Shown: positions 1-8,080 of the stretch, piece by piece
Layout: the number at the start of each line of letters is the position of its first letter
Position numbering within the stretch: the first letter of the stretch is position 1
Assembly: GCA_021810625.1 (NCBI GenBank)
Contig: JAJZIJ010000025.1
Coordinates: forward strand, 1-34,849
Reading direction: 5' to 3'
Length of the DNA: 34,849 nucleotides
Origin: Acidobacteriota bacterium
GTDB lineage: Bacteria > Acidobacteriota > Terriglobia > Terriglobales > Acidobacteriaceae
Translations under genes and position numbers: made by a program
Notes under the pieces: generated by a model
What the model saw: only the letters and a program-made list of their open reading frames with translations
Databases searched by the model: none
Told to the model about the DNA's origin: nothing

Positions 1-345
1 TGGTGATGCAGCGTGAATCTACCGGAGCTCTGGTCCTCAACCTCTCGGCAATTCATGCGATGCAGCCGCACCGCACAGGATGACTGTGCCTTGACAAAGC
101 CTTCGTCCTTATCGAAGGGCACCCGGCTACGCTCCCCAGAATGACTCCATGTGGAAAAATGAAAGAGTCATTCTGAACGACCAACGGGAGTGAAGAATCC
201 AGAGAATGTTGGCTGAGAATTGAGTTTTCTTGCCCCCTGAATTCTTCATCGTGTGGGTGGATGCAAAGAAACGCAGCCCCTCTATCGCGTTCGTTCGGGA
301 GAACAGGATTTTTGTGGAGACAGGCGGGCACGACGATCCTTATTG
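1..345. other. Non-coding region with no recognisable gene
   Basis: I see no convincing coding sequence between the window edge and the stop codon of the NtrX-like gene. The open frames here have no family resemblance and no ribosome binding site. The stretch contains a 10-bp inverted repeat, listed separately, and text resembling the short dispersed intergenic repeats common in acidobacterial genomes (inference from memory). No clear T-tract terminator for the minus-strand genes was found. Confidence 0.5.
138..174. repeat. Inverted repeat, REP-like hairpin
   Basis: The arms AGAATGACTC (138-147) and GAGTCATTCT (165-174) are perfect reverse complements around a 17-nt loop. No T run follows on either strand, so an intrinsic terminator is unlikely. 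An extragenic palindromic repeat or mRNA-stabilising hairpin at the 3' side of the ntrYX unit is more likely. Only one copy is visible in the window. Confidence 0.55.
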
Positions 346-1710
346 TTACGTCTGCGTCTCTCTCACGGCAATGCCCAGCGCCTTCATCTTGCGATACAAA
401 TGGCTGCGCTCCAGACCCAGAGCTTCCGCAGCGCGGCTTACATTGCCATGACATTCTTCGAGCTTGCGCAGAATGTAGTCCCGCTCATACGCCTCGCGCG
501 CGTGCTGGAGCGAGGGAAACTCCTCGCCGCGTCGGTTGGCGCTGCGATAGACCAGAACGGGCAGATGCTTGCGCTCCAGCCGGGTCGCCTGCGGATTCAG
601 AATCAACATGCGCTCGACAATGTTTTTTAGCTCCCGTACATTGCCCGGCCAATGGTACTGCTGGAGCGCGGCCACGGCATCCTCGGCCATCTCCACGCGC
701 GGCCTGCCATATTGCCGCCCAAATTCGCGCAGCATCTCCCGCGCCAGCAGCGGAATGTCCTCCTTCCGCTCCCGCAGCGGCGGCACGTAAAACGGAATGA
801 CATTCAGCCGATAAAAAAAATCCTCGCGAAAATTTCCCTTCGCAATCTCCTCTTCCAGATTTTTATTGGTGGCGGCAATTACGCGAACATCCACACGCAC
901 CGGATGGGTCGCGCCCACGGGAGTGAACTCCTGCTCGTCGAGCGCGCGCAGCACCTTGGCCTGGGTCTTCAGGCTCATGTCGCCCACTTCGTCCAGAAAC
1001 AGCGTGCCGCCGTGCGCACGCTCAAAAGTGCCGCGCTTCTCTGGAAGATCGCCGGGCACGGCGCTGTGGCGATAGCCAAATAGCTCCGTCTCGATGAAGT
1101 CCTCTGGAATCGCAGCGCAGTTCAACTCCACAAAAACGTGATCCCGCCGCAGGCTCTCGCGGTGCATGGCGCGCGCGATCAATTCCTTTCCGGTGCCGGA
1201 TTCTCCGTAGATCAGCACGCGGCCATTGGTCGGAGCCATCAGGCGAATCTGCTGGCGCAGCGCCTTGACCGGAACACTGGCACCGGTGATGGAACCACGC
1301 GCTGGAAGCTGCCGCTGAAATTCCTGATTCTCGATGCGCAGCCGCCGCGCCTCCACCGCGTTCTTGACCACAATCAAAATGCGTTCGAGCGAGAGCGGCT
1401 TCTCCAGAAAATCGAACGCGCCCAGTTTTGTGGCGCGCACGGCGCTCTCAATTGATCCGTGGCCGGAGATGATGATGACCTCCGGCCCATTGGCGGCATC
1501 GGCCTTGCGTATCTCCTCCAGTGCCTCCAGGCCATCGCGATCCGGCAGCCAGATGTCCAGCAGCACGGCATCGTAGACCACATCGCGCACCAGTGCCACG
1601 GCCTCGGCTGCGGTTGAGGCTGTGGCCACGGCATAGCCTTCATCGGCAAGAATGGCTTGCAGCGTGGCGCGAATATCGGCCTCATCATCGACCACCAGAA
1701 TATGATTCAT
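346..1710 (-). CDS. ntrX: NtrX-like sigma-54-family response regulator
   Basis: This 454-residue protein has the three-part layout of NtrC/NtrX regulators. The receiver domain (about 1-120) carries acidic residues D8/D9, phosphoacceptor D52 and K104. The AAA+ domain (about 140-380) has Walker A GESGTGKE at 169-176 and a Walker B-like LFLDEVGD near 237-244. A Fis-type helix-turn-helix occupies the last 40 residues. The AAA+ domain lacks a recognisable GAFTGA sigma-54 contact loop: after ELFG the sequence reads YRHSAVPGD. It may therefore not activate sigma-54 in the standard way, as known for some family members. Its ATG overlaps the stop of the kinase gene in an ATGA, implying translational coupling. 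It is the probable partner of the upstream NtrY-like kinase. The exact signal is unknown. Confidence 0.9.
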   Translation of the reverse strand: MNHILVVDDEADIRATLQAILADEGYAVATASTAAEAVALVRDVVYDAVLLDIWLPDRDGLEALEEIRKADAANGPEVIIISGHGSIESAVRATKLGAFDFLEKPLSLERILIVVKNAVEARRLRIENQEFQRQLPARGSITGASVPVKALRQQIRLMAPTNGRVLIYGESGTGKELIARAMHRESLRRDHVFVELNCAAIPEDFIETELFGYRHSAVPGDLPEKRGTFERAHGGTLFLDEVGDMSLKTQAKVLRALDEQEFTPVGATHPVRVDVRVIAATNKNLEEEIAKGNFREDFFYRLNVIPFYVPPLRERKEDIPLLAREMLREFGRQYGRPRVEMAEDAVAALQQYHWPGNVRELKNIVERMLILNPQATRLERKHLPVLVYRSANRRGEEFPSLQHAREAYERDYILRKLEECHGNVSRAAEALGLERSHLYRKMKALGIAVRETQT

Positions 1711-4022
1711 CGCGTGGCCTCGCTATTTGCGACAGGCGGAGCCGCGTCGGGCTGTATGGCATCGGCCAAGGGCAGCTCCACGATGAAGCGCGCGCCCACG
1801 GGCTTGTTGTCCTCAGCCCGGATAGTTCCGTGATGCTCCTGAATGATCTTCGCCGCGATGGAAAGTCCCAGACCCGTTCCGCGTCGTCGCGTGGAGAAGA
1901 ACGGCAGAAACAGTCGTTCGCGAATATCCTCCGTCAATCCATGCCCTGTATCTGTCACTACAATTTCCGCCATCGTTTGCGATTCATTCAGGCCAGTCTG
2001 CACCGTCAACACGCGCACCAAGCTCTGCTGCATGGCCTCGGCGGCATTGTCCACCAGACTGGTCAGGGCGCGCTTGAGCGCCTCTGTATCCGCCATGACC
2101 AGGGGCAAATGCGGCTCCAGATGCAGCTTGATCTCCATGCCCTCCAGTCGTCCAGAAAAAACCTTCAACGCTTCCTGCACGATCTGATTGATCTCCACTG
2201 GGCGCGGCTGCGCCACGGGAAAATCCGCCAGCGCGGAAAACTGATCGACCAGCAGCCGCAGCGTCTCCACCGACGAGCGAATAACATCCGTTGCGCTGCG
2301 AATCATTTGTTTGGATTCATCGGGAATGGCTGCATCCACGCGATCCAGATGGCGCTGCACCCGCTCTGCGGAGAGCGCAATGGGCGTCAGCGGATTTTTG
2401 ATTTCATGCGCGACGCGCTGCGCCACTTCCTTCCATGCCGTCTGCTTTTGCACCAGCAGCAAATCCGTCACGTTGTCGAGCACCACCAGATAGCCGCGTC
2501 CGGTTTCCTTGTGCAGTGGAGCCACCGTAAAGGCCAGATGCAATGCGCCGTGCGCGGTGTTTGTCTCAATCTCCGTGGAAGCCGTCGATAGTCGAAGACT
2601 GCGGCGCATCGCGCGCTGCATCTCCTCGCCCGCCTCTGGAGAAAAAATCTCCAGCAGCGAAAGACCCTCAAAATTTCGCCCTCCCAGTGGATCGAGCATC
2701 TCGCAAAACGCCCGGTTCGCCTGCACAATACGCATTTCGCCGTCCAGAGCCGCGACCCCGCTGGGAATGGTTTCCAGCACCGTCTCCAACTCCTTGCGAC
2801 GCGCCTCCAGCGCCGCGTTGACCACGGAGAGTTGCTGCGTGGAAGACTCCAACTGCGCGCGACTGCTTTCCAGGTCAGCGGCCATGTGGTTGAAGGAGCG
2901 CACCAGCTCGCCCAGTTCCCCGGCTGCGGAGATGTCGGCGCGATGGCGATAATCGCCGCTGGCAATGGTGTCCATCGAGTCGGCCAGCATTTCCACGGGT
3001 CGCGTCACCTGCTTGGAGAGAAACAGCGCCAGCCAACTGCTGATAAAAAATGTCAACACCGAGAGCAGCAGCAACACCAGCAGATATGTGGCGCGGATGC
3101 GCCGCCGCGCATGAAACAGCGCCCAATATGTCTCCGTGGTGGCGCGGATGCCACGAATCACGATTCCCATATCCGGCGGCAAGGGCAGGCCGACAATCAC
3201 AATGGCGCCATTTTCCGTCGAGGCCGCGCCCAGCGCGTACTCCATGTTGCCGATTCTCAGAATGGGTTCATCTGTCCGTTGCGCTGCGTGGAGAATCGTC
3301 TCCGCAAGCGACTGGCCTGCTGGCACCGTCTCCGCGTCTCCGGGAGCAATCCAGGAATCAATCGCGATCGGCCCCGGCATCATGGGCACCTGATAGGCGC
3401 TCACAAATTGCCCCTCGGAAAACAGCAGGGCAAAGCCACCCTGCAATGTGATCTTGTGGTGGTGTACCTCGTCCAGCATTTTCTGGCTGGCCGCGCCATC
3501 TTCACTGTTTTGGGCCGCAGGAGAATTCGCAATCGACTCCGCCTCGGCGCGCGCATTTTCCGTTGCGTAATGCGCCATCTCCACCGTTACCTGCATCAGG
3601 CGATCGCGCAGAAAAACACCCGGCTGCGAGAACCACCGATCAATGGAGCGGTTCATCAGCAGGTAATTGAAGAAGACCATAAATATGGCTGGAACCAGAG
3701 AAAGCAACAATGCGCCCGCCAACATGCGCGTTCGCAGACGCGAACCCAGCACGCGGCTCTGCTCGCTGGCGTAGAGCTTCAGAATGTTGCGCAGCAGCAA
3801 CACCAGCACGATTAGAAACAGCAGAAAGCTCAGCGCGGAGATAGCCGTAAAAATCAGAATGGAGCCACTATTGCGTGGAGAGAGAAACTTCAGATTGAAG
3901 GCATTTTCCGTTAGCAGCAGCAGCAAAACCAGCAGCGACAGAATGCCGAGAATCCATGCCGCTGTCTTCCGATTCGCCTGATCGCCGGTTGCCACGGAGC
4001 GCGCCCTCCCTGTTGCCCACAT
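1707..4022 (-). CDS. ntrY: NtrY-like membrane sensor histidine kinase
   Basis: This is a 771-residue kinase. Three N-terminal membrane segments lie at about 22-38, 54-77 and 100-122. An extracytoplasmic region of roughly 190 residues follows, then a fourth segment at 311-334. A HAMP linker (about 335-390) and a PAS-like domain (about 410-520) come next. The dimerisation/phosphoacceptor helix has VAHEIKNPL with H539, and the C-terminal ATPase domain has an N box (VDNAAEAM) and glycine motifs (DTGHGL, GTGLGLS). This is the NtrY layout: several N-terminal TMs, HAMP, PAS, kinase. ATG 4022 follows GGGGAACA, a modest ribosome site, and a perfect TATAAT lies just upstream, so the mRNA may be leaderless. 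It overlaps ntrX by 4 bp. In other bacteria NtrYX responds to nitrogen or redox state; here only the pairing is supported. Confidence 0.9.
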   Translation of the reverse strand: MWATGRARSVATGDQANRKTAAWILGILSLLVLLLLLTENAFNLKFLSPRNSGSILIFTAISALSFLLFLIVLVLLLRNILKLYASEQSRVLGSRLRTRMLAGALLLSLVPAIFMVFFNYLLMNRSIDRWFSQPGVFLRDRLMQVTVEMAHYATENARAEAESIANSPAAQNSEDGAASQKMLDEVHHHKITLQGGFALLFSEGQFVSAYQVPMMPGPIAIDSWIAPGDAETVPAGQSLAETILHAAQRTDEPILRIGNMEYALGAASTENGAIVIVGLPLPPDMGIVIRGIRATTETYWALFHARRRIRATYLLVLLLLSVLTFFISSWLALFLSKQVTRPVEMLADSMDTIASGDYRHRADISAAGELGELVRSFNHMAADLESSRAQLESSTQQLSVVNAALEARRKELETVLETIPSGVAALDGEMRIVQANRAFCEMLDPLGGRNFEGLSLLEIFSPEAGEEMQRAMRRSLRLSTASTEIETNTAHGALHLAFTVAPLHKETGRGYLVVLDNVTDLLLVQKQTAWKEVAQRVAHEIKNPLTPIALSAERVQRHLDRVDAAIPDESKQMIRSATDVIRSSVETLRLLVDQFSALADFPVAQPRPVEINQIVQEALKVFSGRLEGMEIKLHLEPHLPLVMADTEALKRALTSLVDNAAEAMQQSLVRVLTVQTGLNESQTMAEIVVTDTGHGLTEDIRERLFLPFFSTRRRGTGLGLSIAAKIIQEHHGTIRAEDNKPVGARFIVELPLADAIQPDAAPPVANSEATR

Positions 4023-4030
4023 TGTTCCCC

Positions 4031-4036
4031 ATTATA
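4031..4036 (-). promoter_or_regulatory. Possible -10 element just upstream of ntrY
   Basis: The minus strand reads TATAAT followed by eight bases and then the ntrY ATG. Transcription from such a -10 would start at or next to the start codon. The -35 region is poor, so support is the -10 match and spacing alone. It lies in the 51-bp gap after ald, which would let ntrYX be expressed separately from ald. Confidence 0.3.
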
Positions 4037-4073
4037 GGTTCCATGCGCTGGTCGTTTGAGCGCACATACCGCG

Positions 4074-5186
4074 TCAGATCACTTCTGCGACTGGCTTCCA
4101 TGCCTTGCCTTGCGACTCGGCCACGGCCTTGCAGGTCAGCGCGCCTGCGTAGACATTCACGCCTTCGCGCAGCCCCGCATCGGATTGAATCGCGGCTCTG
4201 GCTCCATGCTGCGCCAGACGCATCACGTAGGGGAAGGTCGCATGGGTCAGCGCCAGCGTCGAAGTAGTTGGCACCGCAGCGGGCATGTTGGTCACGCAGT
4301 AATGCACCACTCCATCGACCACATACGCCGGATCGCTATGCGTGGTGGGCCGCGCTGTTTCGATGCAGCCTCCCTGGTCGATGGCGACATCGACAATCAC
4401 CGCGCCACGCTTCATCTTTGCGACCATCGCGCGGGTGACAATCTTTGGCGTAGCCGCGCCGGGAATCAGCACGCCGCCAATCACCAGGTCGGCCTGATGC
4501 ACCGCGTGCGCCACATTGTAGGCATTCGAGGCCAGCGTGGAGACGCGCCCGTTGAAGATGTCGTCCAGCTCGCGCAGCCGATCCAGATTGAGATCGACGA
4601 TGGTCACTTTGGCTCCCATGCCCATTGCGATCTTGGCGGCATTGATGCCCACGATGCCGCCGCCAATCACGCACACATGCGCCGGAGGAACTCCCGGCAC
4701 ACCGCCCAGCAGCACGCCGCGTCCGCCCCGTTCTTTTTCCAGATAGGCGGCTCCCACCTGCACAGACATGCGTCCAGCCACCTCGGACATGGGCGTCAGC
4801 AGCGGTAATGCGCCATGCTGGTCGCGGATGGTTTCATAGGCGATGCCGACAACTTTTTTCGCCAGCAACTTTTCCGTCAGCGCGGTCGCAGGCGCAAGAT
4901 GCAGATAGGTGAAGATAACTAATCCTTCGCGAAAGAAGTCGTACTCCTTTTCGAGTGGCTCTTTTACTTTGACGATCATCTCCGCCAGTCCCCAGACGTT
5001 GTGCGCCGAGCCGACGATCTCCGCGCCCGCAGATTGATAGTCGTCATCGGTCAACGCGGAGAGGTCTCCGGCTCCGGTCTCGACCAGCACTTTGTGGCCC
5101 GCATCGGCCAGCGCCTTGACTCCGGCGGGCGTAATGCCCACGCGGCTCTCGTGATCTTTTACTTCTTTGGGAACGCCGATAATCAT
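4074..5186 (-). CDS. ald: Alanine dehydrogenase
   Basis: This 370-residue protein matches L-alanine dehydrogenase over its full length. The enzyme performs NAD-dependent reversible deamination of L-alanine to pyruvate and ammonium. Visible marks are the N-terminal MIIGVPKE with R15, K75 in VKVKEP, catalytic H96 in YLHLAPA, the Rossmann loop GGGIVG at 175-180 with D198 ending the second strand, and D270 in VDVAIDQGG. The start is set by AGGAGATCAC directly before ATG 5186. It lies about 50 bp after the aldehyde dehydrogenase gene and about 50 bp before ntrY, on the same strand. The grouping suggests amino-acid or nitrogen metabolism beside an NtrYX pair, but a shared function is inference. Confidence 0.95.
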   Translation of the reverse strand: MIIGVPKEVKDHESRVGITPAGVKALADAGHKVLVETGAGDLSALTDDDYQSAGAEIVGSAHNVWGLAEMIVKVKEPLEKEYDFFREGLVIFTYLHLAPATALTEKLLAKKVVGIAYETIRDQHGALPLLTPMSEVAGRMSVQVGAAYLEKERGGRGVLLGGVPGVPPAHVCVIGGGIVGINAAKIAMGMGAKVTIVDLNLDRLRELDDIFNGRVSTLASNAYNVAHAVHQADLVIGGVLIPGAATPKIVTRAMVAKMKRGAVIVDVAIDQGGCIETARPTTHSDPAYVVDGVVHYCVTNMPAAVPTTSTLALTHATFPYVMRLAQHGARAAIQSDAGLREGVNVYAGALTCKAVAESQGKAWKPVAEVI

Positions 5187-5237
5187 GTGATCTCCTACGG
5201 CAATCTTGTCATCTTGCGACCGGCGATACCTTACAGC

Positions 5238-6734
5238 TTAATCAATCTGCGCGCGCTGCAACTTGTCGGAATAATCCACGTACACCGACTTCCACGCCGT
5301 ATAAAAATCTATTGCGCCGGTGCCGCCTTCGCGATGTCCGTTGCCCGTCTGTTTGACGCCGCCAAAGGGCAAATGGACTTCCGCTCCAATGGTTGGCGCG
5401 TTCACGTAAGTAATGCCCGCCTCCAGATCGCGCATGGCAGCGTAGGCGCGATTCACGTCCCGCGTGTAGATGGAGGTCGAAAGCCCATATTCAATGCTGT
5501 TGGCGATCTCGATGGCCTGCTCAAAGCTGCCGCATTGCAGCAGGCTCAGCACTGGCCCAAAGACCTCCTCCTGCGCGATGCGCATCGTTGGCTTGACCTC
5601 GGAGAAGATCGTCGGCGCAAAGAAAAATCCTTTGGCGTAGGCTGCGCCGCGCAGGGTCTTGCCGCCAATCAGCAGCTTTGCGCCCTCGGCCAACGCAATC
5701 TTCACGTACCGCGCGCTGGTCTCCACCTGCTGTTGATTGACCTGCGGCCCCATCTGGATGCCCTTCTGAAGGCCATTGCCAACGCGCAGATTTTTCGCGC
5801 GCGCGACAAGCTGCTCGGTAAAGGCGCGCGCAATTTTCTTATGCAGCAGGATGCGACTGGTGGCCGTGCAGCGCTGTCCGGTGGTGCCAAAAGCTCCCCA
5901 CAACGCGCCTTCCACGGCCAGGTCGAGATTCGCGTCGTCCATCACGATCATGGCATTTTTGCCGCCCATCTCCAGCGAGCAGGGCTTGAAGTTTGCCGCA
6001 GCAACCTGCCCGACAATGCGGCCCACCTCGCTTGACCCGGTAAAACTGATGGCGCGAACATCGGGGTGCTCCACCAGCGGCGCGCCCGCGTCGGGGCCAA
6101 AGCCGTGGACGATATTCACCACGCCCGGCGGCAGCCCTGCATCCATCAGCGTCTGTACCAGATTGTGCGTGGAGAGTGGCGTGTCCTCCGCTGGTTTAAG
6201 GACGCAGGTGTTTCCCGCCACCAGAGCGGGGAAGAGCTTCCACGATGGGATGGCCATTGGGAAATTCCACGGCGCGATCATGCCGCAAACACCGACTGGC
6301 ATCCGCACGCTCATGGCGAATTTGTTGGGCAGCTCCGATGGCATGGTCTGGCCAAACAAGCGGCGACCTTCGCCAGCCATGTAGAAGGCCGTGTCGATGG
6401 CCTCCTGCACATCGCCGCGTGTTTCTTCAAGCACCTTGCCCATCTCGCGGGTCATCTCCCGCGCATAGACTTCCTTGCGCTGGGCGAGCAATTCTCCAGC
6501 GCGATAGAGGATCTCTGCGCGCTTGGGCGCGGGCACCAATCGCCAGGTTGCAAAGGCTTCTTTTGCGGCGGCGACGGCGGCGGCAACATCCGCTTTCCCC
6601 GATGCCGGAAAGGTGCCGAGCAGGTCATCGCGGTCAGCGGGATTGCGATTTTCAAAGGTTTTGCGGCTGCGCGCCGCCAGCCACTTGCCGCCAATCAGGT
6701 TTTTATAGTGCTTTTCCGCTTGTTTTGCCGCCAT
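5238..6734 (-). CDS. NAD(P)-dependent aldehyde dehydrogenase
   Basis: This is a 498-residue enzyme of the ALDH superfamily, oxidising an aldehyde to a carboxylate. Signatures include PWNF (156-159), K180 in VLKPAED, the cofactor loop FTGSSEVG (231-238), general base E255 in LEMGGK, and catalytic C289 in GQRCTATSR. The C-terminal [10 protein letters not shown] segment is most like alpha-ketoglutarate-semialdehyde and related sugar-acid pathway enzymes, but substrate cannot be decided from sequence. The frame is open to 6806, but ATG 6734 is chosen because GGGGGAGGAAG lies 7 nt before it and the protein then starts at the usual length. It heads the minus-strand group and is divergent from mreB. 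Confidence 0.9.
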   Translation of the reverse strand: MAAKQAEKHYKNLIGGKWLAARSRKTFENRNPADRDDLLGTFPASGKADVAAAVAAAKEAFATWRLVPAPKRAEILYRAGELLAQRKEVYAREMTREMGKVLEETRGDVQEAIDTAFYMAGEGRRLFGQTMPSELPNKFAMSVRMPVGVCGMIAPWNFPMAIPSWKLFPALVAGNTCVLKPAEDTPLSTHNLVQTLMDAGLPPGVVNIVHGFGPDAGAPLVEHPDVRAISFTGSSEVGRIVGQVAAANFKPCSLEMGGKNAMIVMDDANLDLAVEGALWGAFGTTGQRCTATSRILLHKKIARAFTEQLVARAKNLRVGNGLQKGIQMGPQVNQQQVETSARYVKIALAEGAKLLIGGKTLRGAAYAKGFFFAPTIFSEVKPTMRIAQEEVFGPVLSLLQCGSFEQAIEIANSIEYGLSTSIYTRDVNRAYAAMRDLEAGITYVNAPTIGAEVHLPFGGVKQTGNGHREGGTGAIDFYTAWKSVYVDYSDKLQRAQID

Positions 6735-6794
6735 AATACTTCCTCCCCCGGCAGGCTGCGCGTGGCAGCCCGGACGAATGAGGATACCGTATGC

Positions 6795-6838
6795 GACCTG
6801 CTCCATGCCTGCCCGTGACCTGCTTCATGCCTGCCCGT
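6795..6838. repeat. 22-bp tandem repeat in divergent promoter region
   Basis: Two adjacent 22-bp units (6795-6816 and 6817-6838) differ at one base, position 9 of the unit (C versus T). Each contains GACCTGCT/TTCATGCCTG-type sequence. They lie between the start of the aldehyde dehydrogenase gene and mreB. A period of two helical turns would place bound proteins on the same face of the DNA, so paired operator sites are possible. A recent slippage duplication is the simpler alternative. Confidence 0.6.
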
Positions 6839-6910
6839 AGCCAAAAGGGTTCATCCCGGCAAGAATTCTCTGTATCGACAACACACAAAACGCCTTCCCT
6901 GGCCTTACAA

Positions 6911-6939
6911 TGGACATTCATACCGTTCCTCAGGACAAT
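6911..6939 (+). promoter_or_regulatory. Candidate promoter of mreB
   Basis: TGGACA (6911-6916) matches 5 of 6 bases of the -35 consensus. A 17-bp spacer leads to GACAAT (6934-6939), which matches 4 of 6 at -10. The -10 ends 9 bases before the mreB ATG, so the transcript could be nearly leaderless. No good Shine-Dalgarno sequence precedes mreB, which agrees with this. Confidence 0.4.
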
Positions 6940-6948
6940 TGAACTTTC

Positions 6949-8013
6949 ATGTCTTCTAACGCTTTTCACTCTCGCTTTGCTCATGGGCACAATTTGCGCT
7001 CACTCTTCAGCCTGTTTTCGAGCGATCTCGCGATTGATCTCGGTACGGCGAACACGCTGGTCTACGCCGCCGGCAAAGGGATTGTTGTCAATGAACCTTC
7101 CATCGTCGCCATCAACAAAACAACGGGCGAGGTCGAAGCCGTCGGCAAGGAAGCCAAGGAGATGCTGGGCCGCACTCCGGGCAACATCGTCGCCATCAAG
7201 CCCATGAAGGACGGCGTCATCGCCGACTTCAAGGTGACGGAAAAAATGTTGAATTACTTCATCCAGAAGGCGCATGGCCGCAAGATGCTGGTGCATCCGC
7301 GCATTGTGATCGGCGTTCCGTCGGAGATCACGCAGGTGGAGAAGCGCGCGGTTGAGGATTCCGCCTATCGCGCCAAAGCCAGCGAGGTCTATTTGGTGGA
7401 GCAGGCGATGGTGGCCGCCATTGGCGCGGGTTTGCCCATTACTGAACCCGGCGGCAATATGGTCGTGGATATTGGCGGCGGAACGTCTGATATCGCGGTG
7501 ATCTCACTCTCTGGCATCGTCTACTCGCGCTCGGTTCGCATGGCGGGCAATCAGTTGGACGAGGCCATTATGAATTACCTCAAGCGCAAGTACAATCTGC
7601 TGATCGGCGAGCGCACAGCGGAACAGGTCAAAATTGAGATTGGTTCCGCCTTCCCGCTCGACAAACCCCTGACGATGGAAATCAAGGGCCGCAACCTAAT
7701 CGAAGGCGTGCCCAAGACTATCACCGTTGACGACAGCGAGATTCGCGAAGCGCTCACCGAGTGCATTTCCACCATGATGAATGCCATCCGCGTCGCGCTG
7801 GAACGCACACCGCCGGAGCTTTCTGCCGACATTAGTGACCGTGGCATCGTATTGACCGGCGGCGGCGCCCTGCTCAAGAATTTAGACAAACGCATCCGCG
7901 AAGAAACGGGCTTGCCCGTCTCCGTCGCGGACGATCCGCTGGCCTCCGTGGTGTTGGGCACCGGAAGGATGCTCTCGGACTTCGCCTTGCTGCGAAAGAT
8001 CAAGATCGATTAG
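6949..8013 (+). CDS. mreB: Rod shape-determining protein MreB
   Basis: This 354-residue bacterial actin polymerises under the inner membrane and guides the elongation machinery. The phosphate-1 loop DLGTANT lies near residues 30-36, phosphate-2 DIGGGTSD at 174-181, and a later LTGGGALL completes the actin/Hsp70 nucleotide fold. There are about 20 extra residues before the conserved SSDLAIDLG. ATG 6949 has only a distant AGGA, and a TTG 45 bp downstream is an alternative start. It heads mreBCD-mrdA-rodA on the plus strand. A hairpin with a T run directly after the stop could reduce read-through into mreC. Confidence 0.95.
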   Translation: MSSNAFHSRFAHGHNLRSLFSLFSSDLAIDLGTANTLVYAAGKGIVVNEPSIVAINKTTGEVEAVGKEAKEMLGRTPGNIVAIKPMKDGVIADFKVTEKMLNYFIQKAHGRKMLVHPRIVIGVPSEITQVEKRAVEDSAYRAKASEVYLVEQAMVAAIGAGLPITEPGGNMVVDIGGGTSDIAVISLSGIVYSRSVRMAGNQLDEAIMNYLKRKYNLLIGERTAEQVKIEIGSAFPLDKPLTMEIKGRNLIEGVPKTITVDDSEIREALTECISTMMNAIRVALERTPPELSADISDRGIVLTGGGALLKNLDKRIREETGLPVSVADDPLASVVLGTGRMLSDFALLRKIKID

Positions 8014-8019
8014 AGCCTG

Positions 8020-8054
8020 CGACCCGGCCTTTCCCGCGTCGGGTCGTACTTTTT
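8020..8054 (+). terminator. Intrinsic terminator or attenuator after mreB
   Basis: CGACCCG (8020-8026) and CGGGTCG (8040-8046) form a 7-bp GC-rich stem with a 13-nt loop, followed by TACTTTTT. It begins seven bases after the mreB stop codon. Since mreC follows only about 30 bp later with no obvious promoter, partial termination that favours MreB over MreCD is likely. Confidence 0.55.
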
Positions 8055-8080
8055 ATCCCGTCACACAGGCAGAAGCCAGC

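Noticed and set aside
1521-3815. Long plus-strand frames opposite the NtrYX genes
   Set aside because: They lie fully antisense to a well-recognised kinase and regulator and have no family features.
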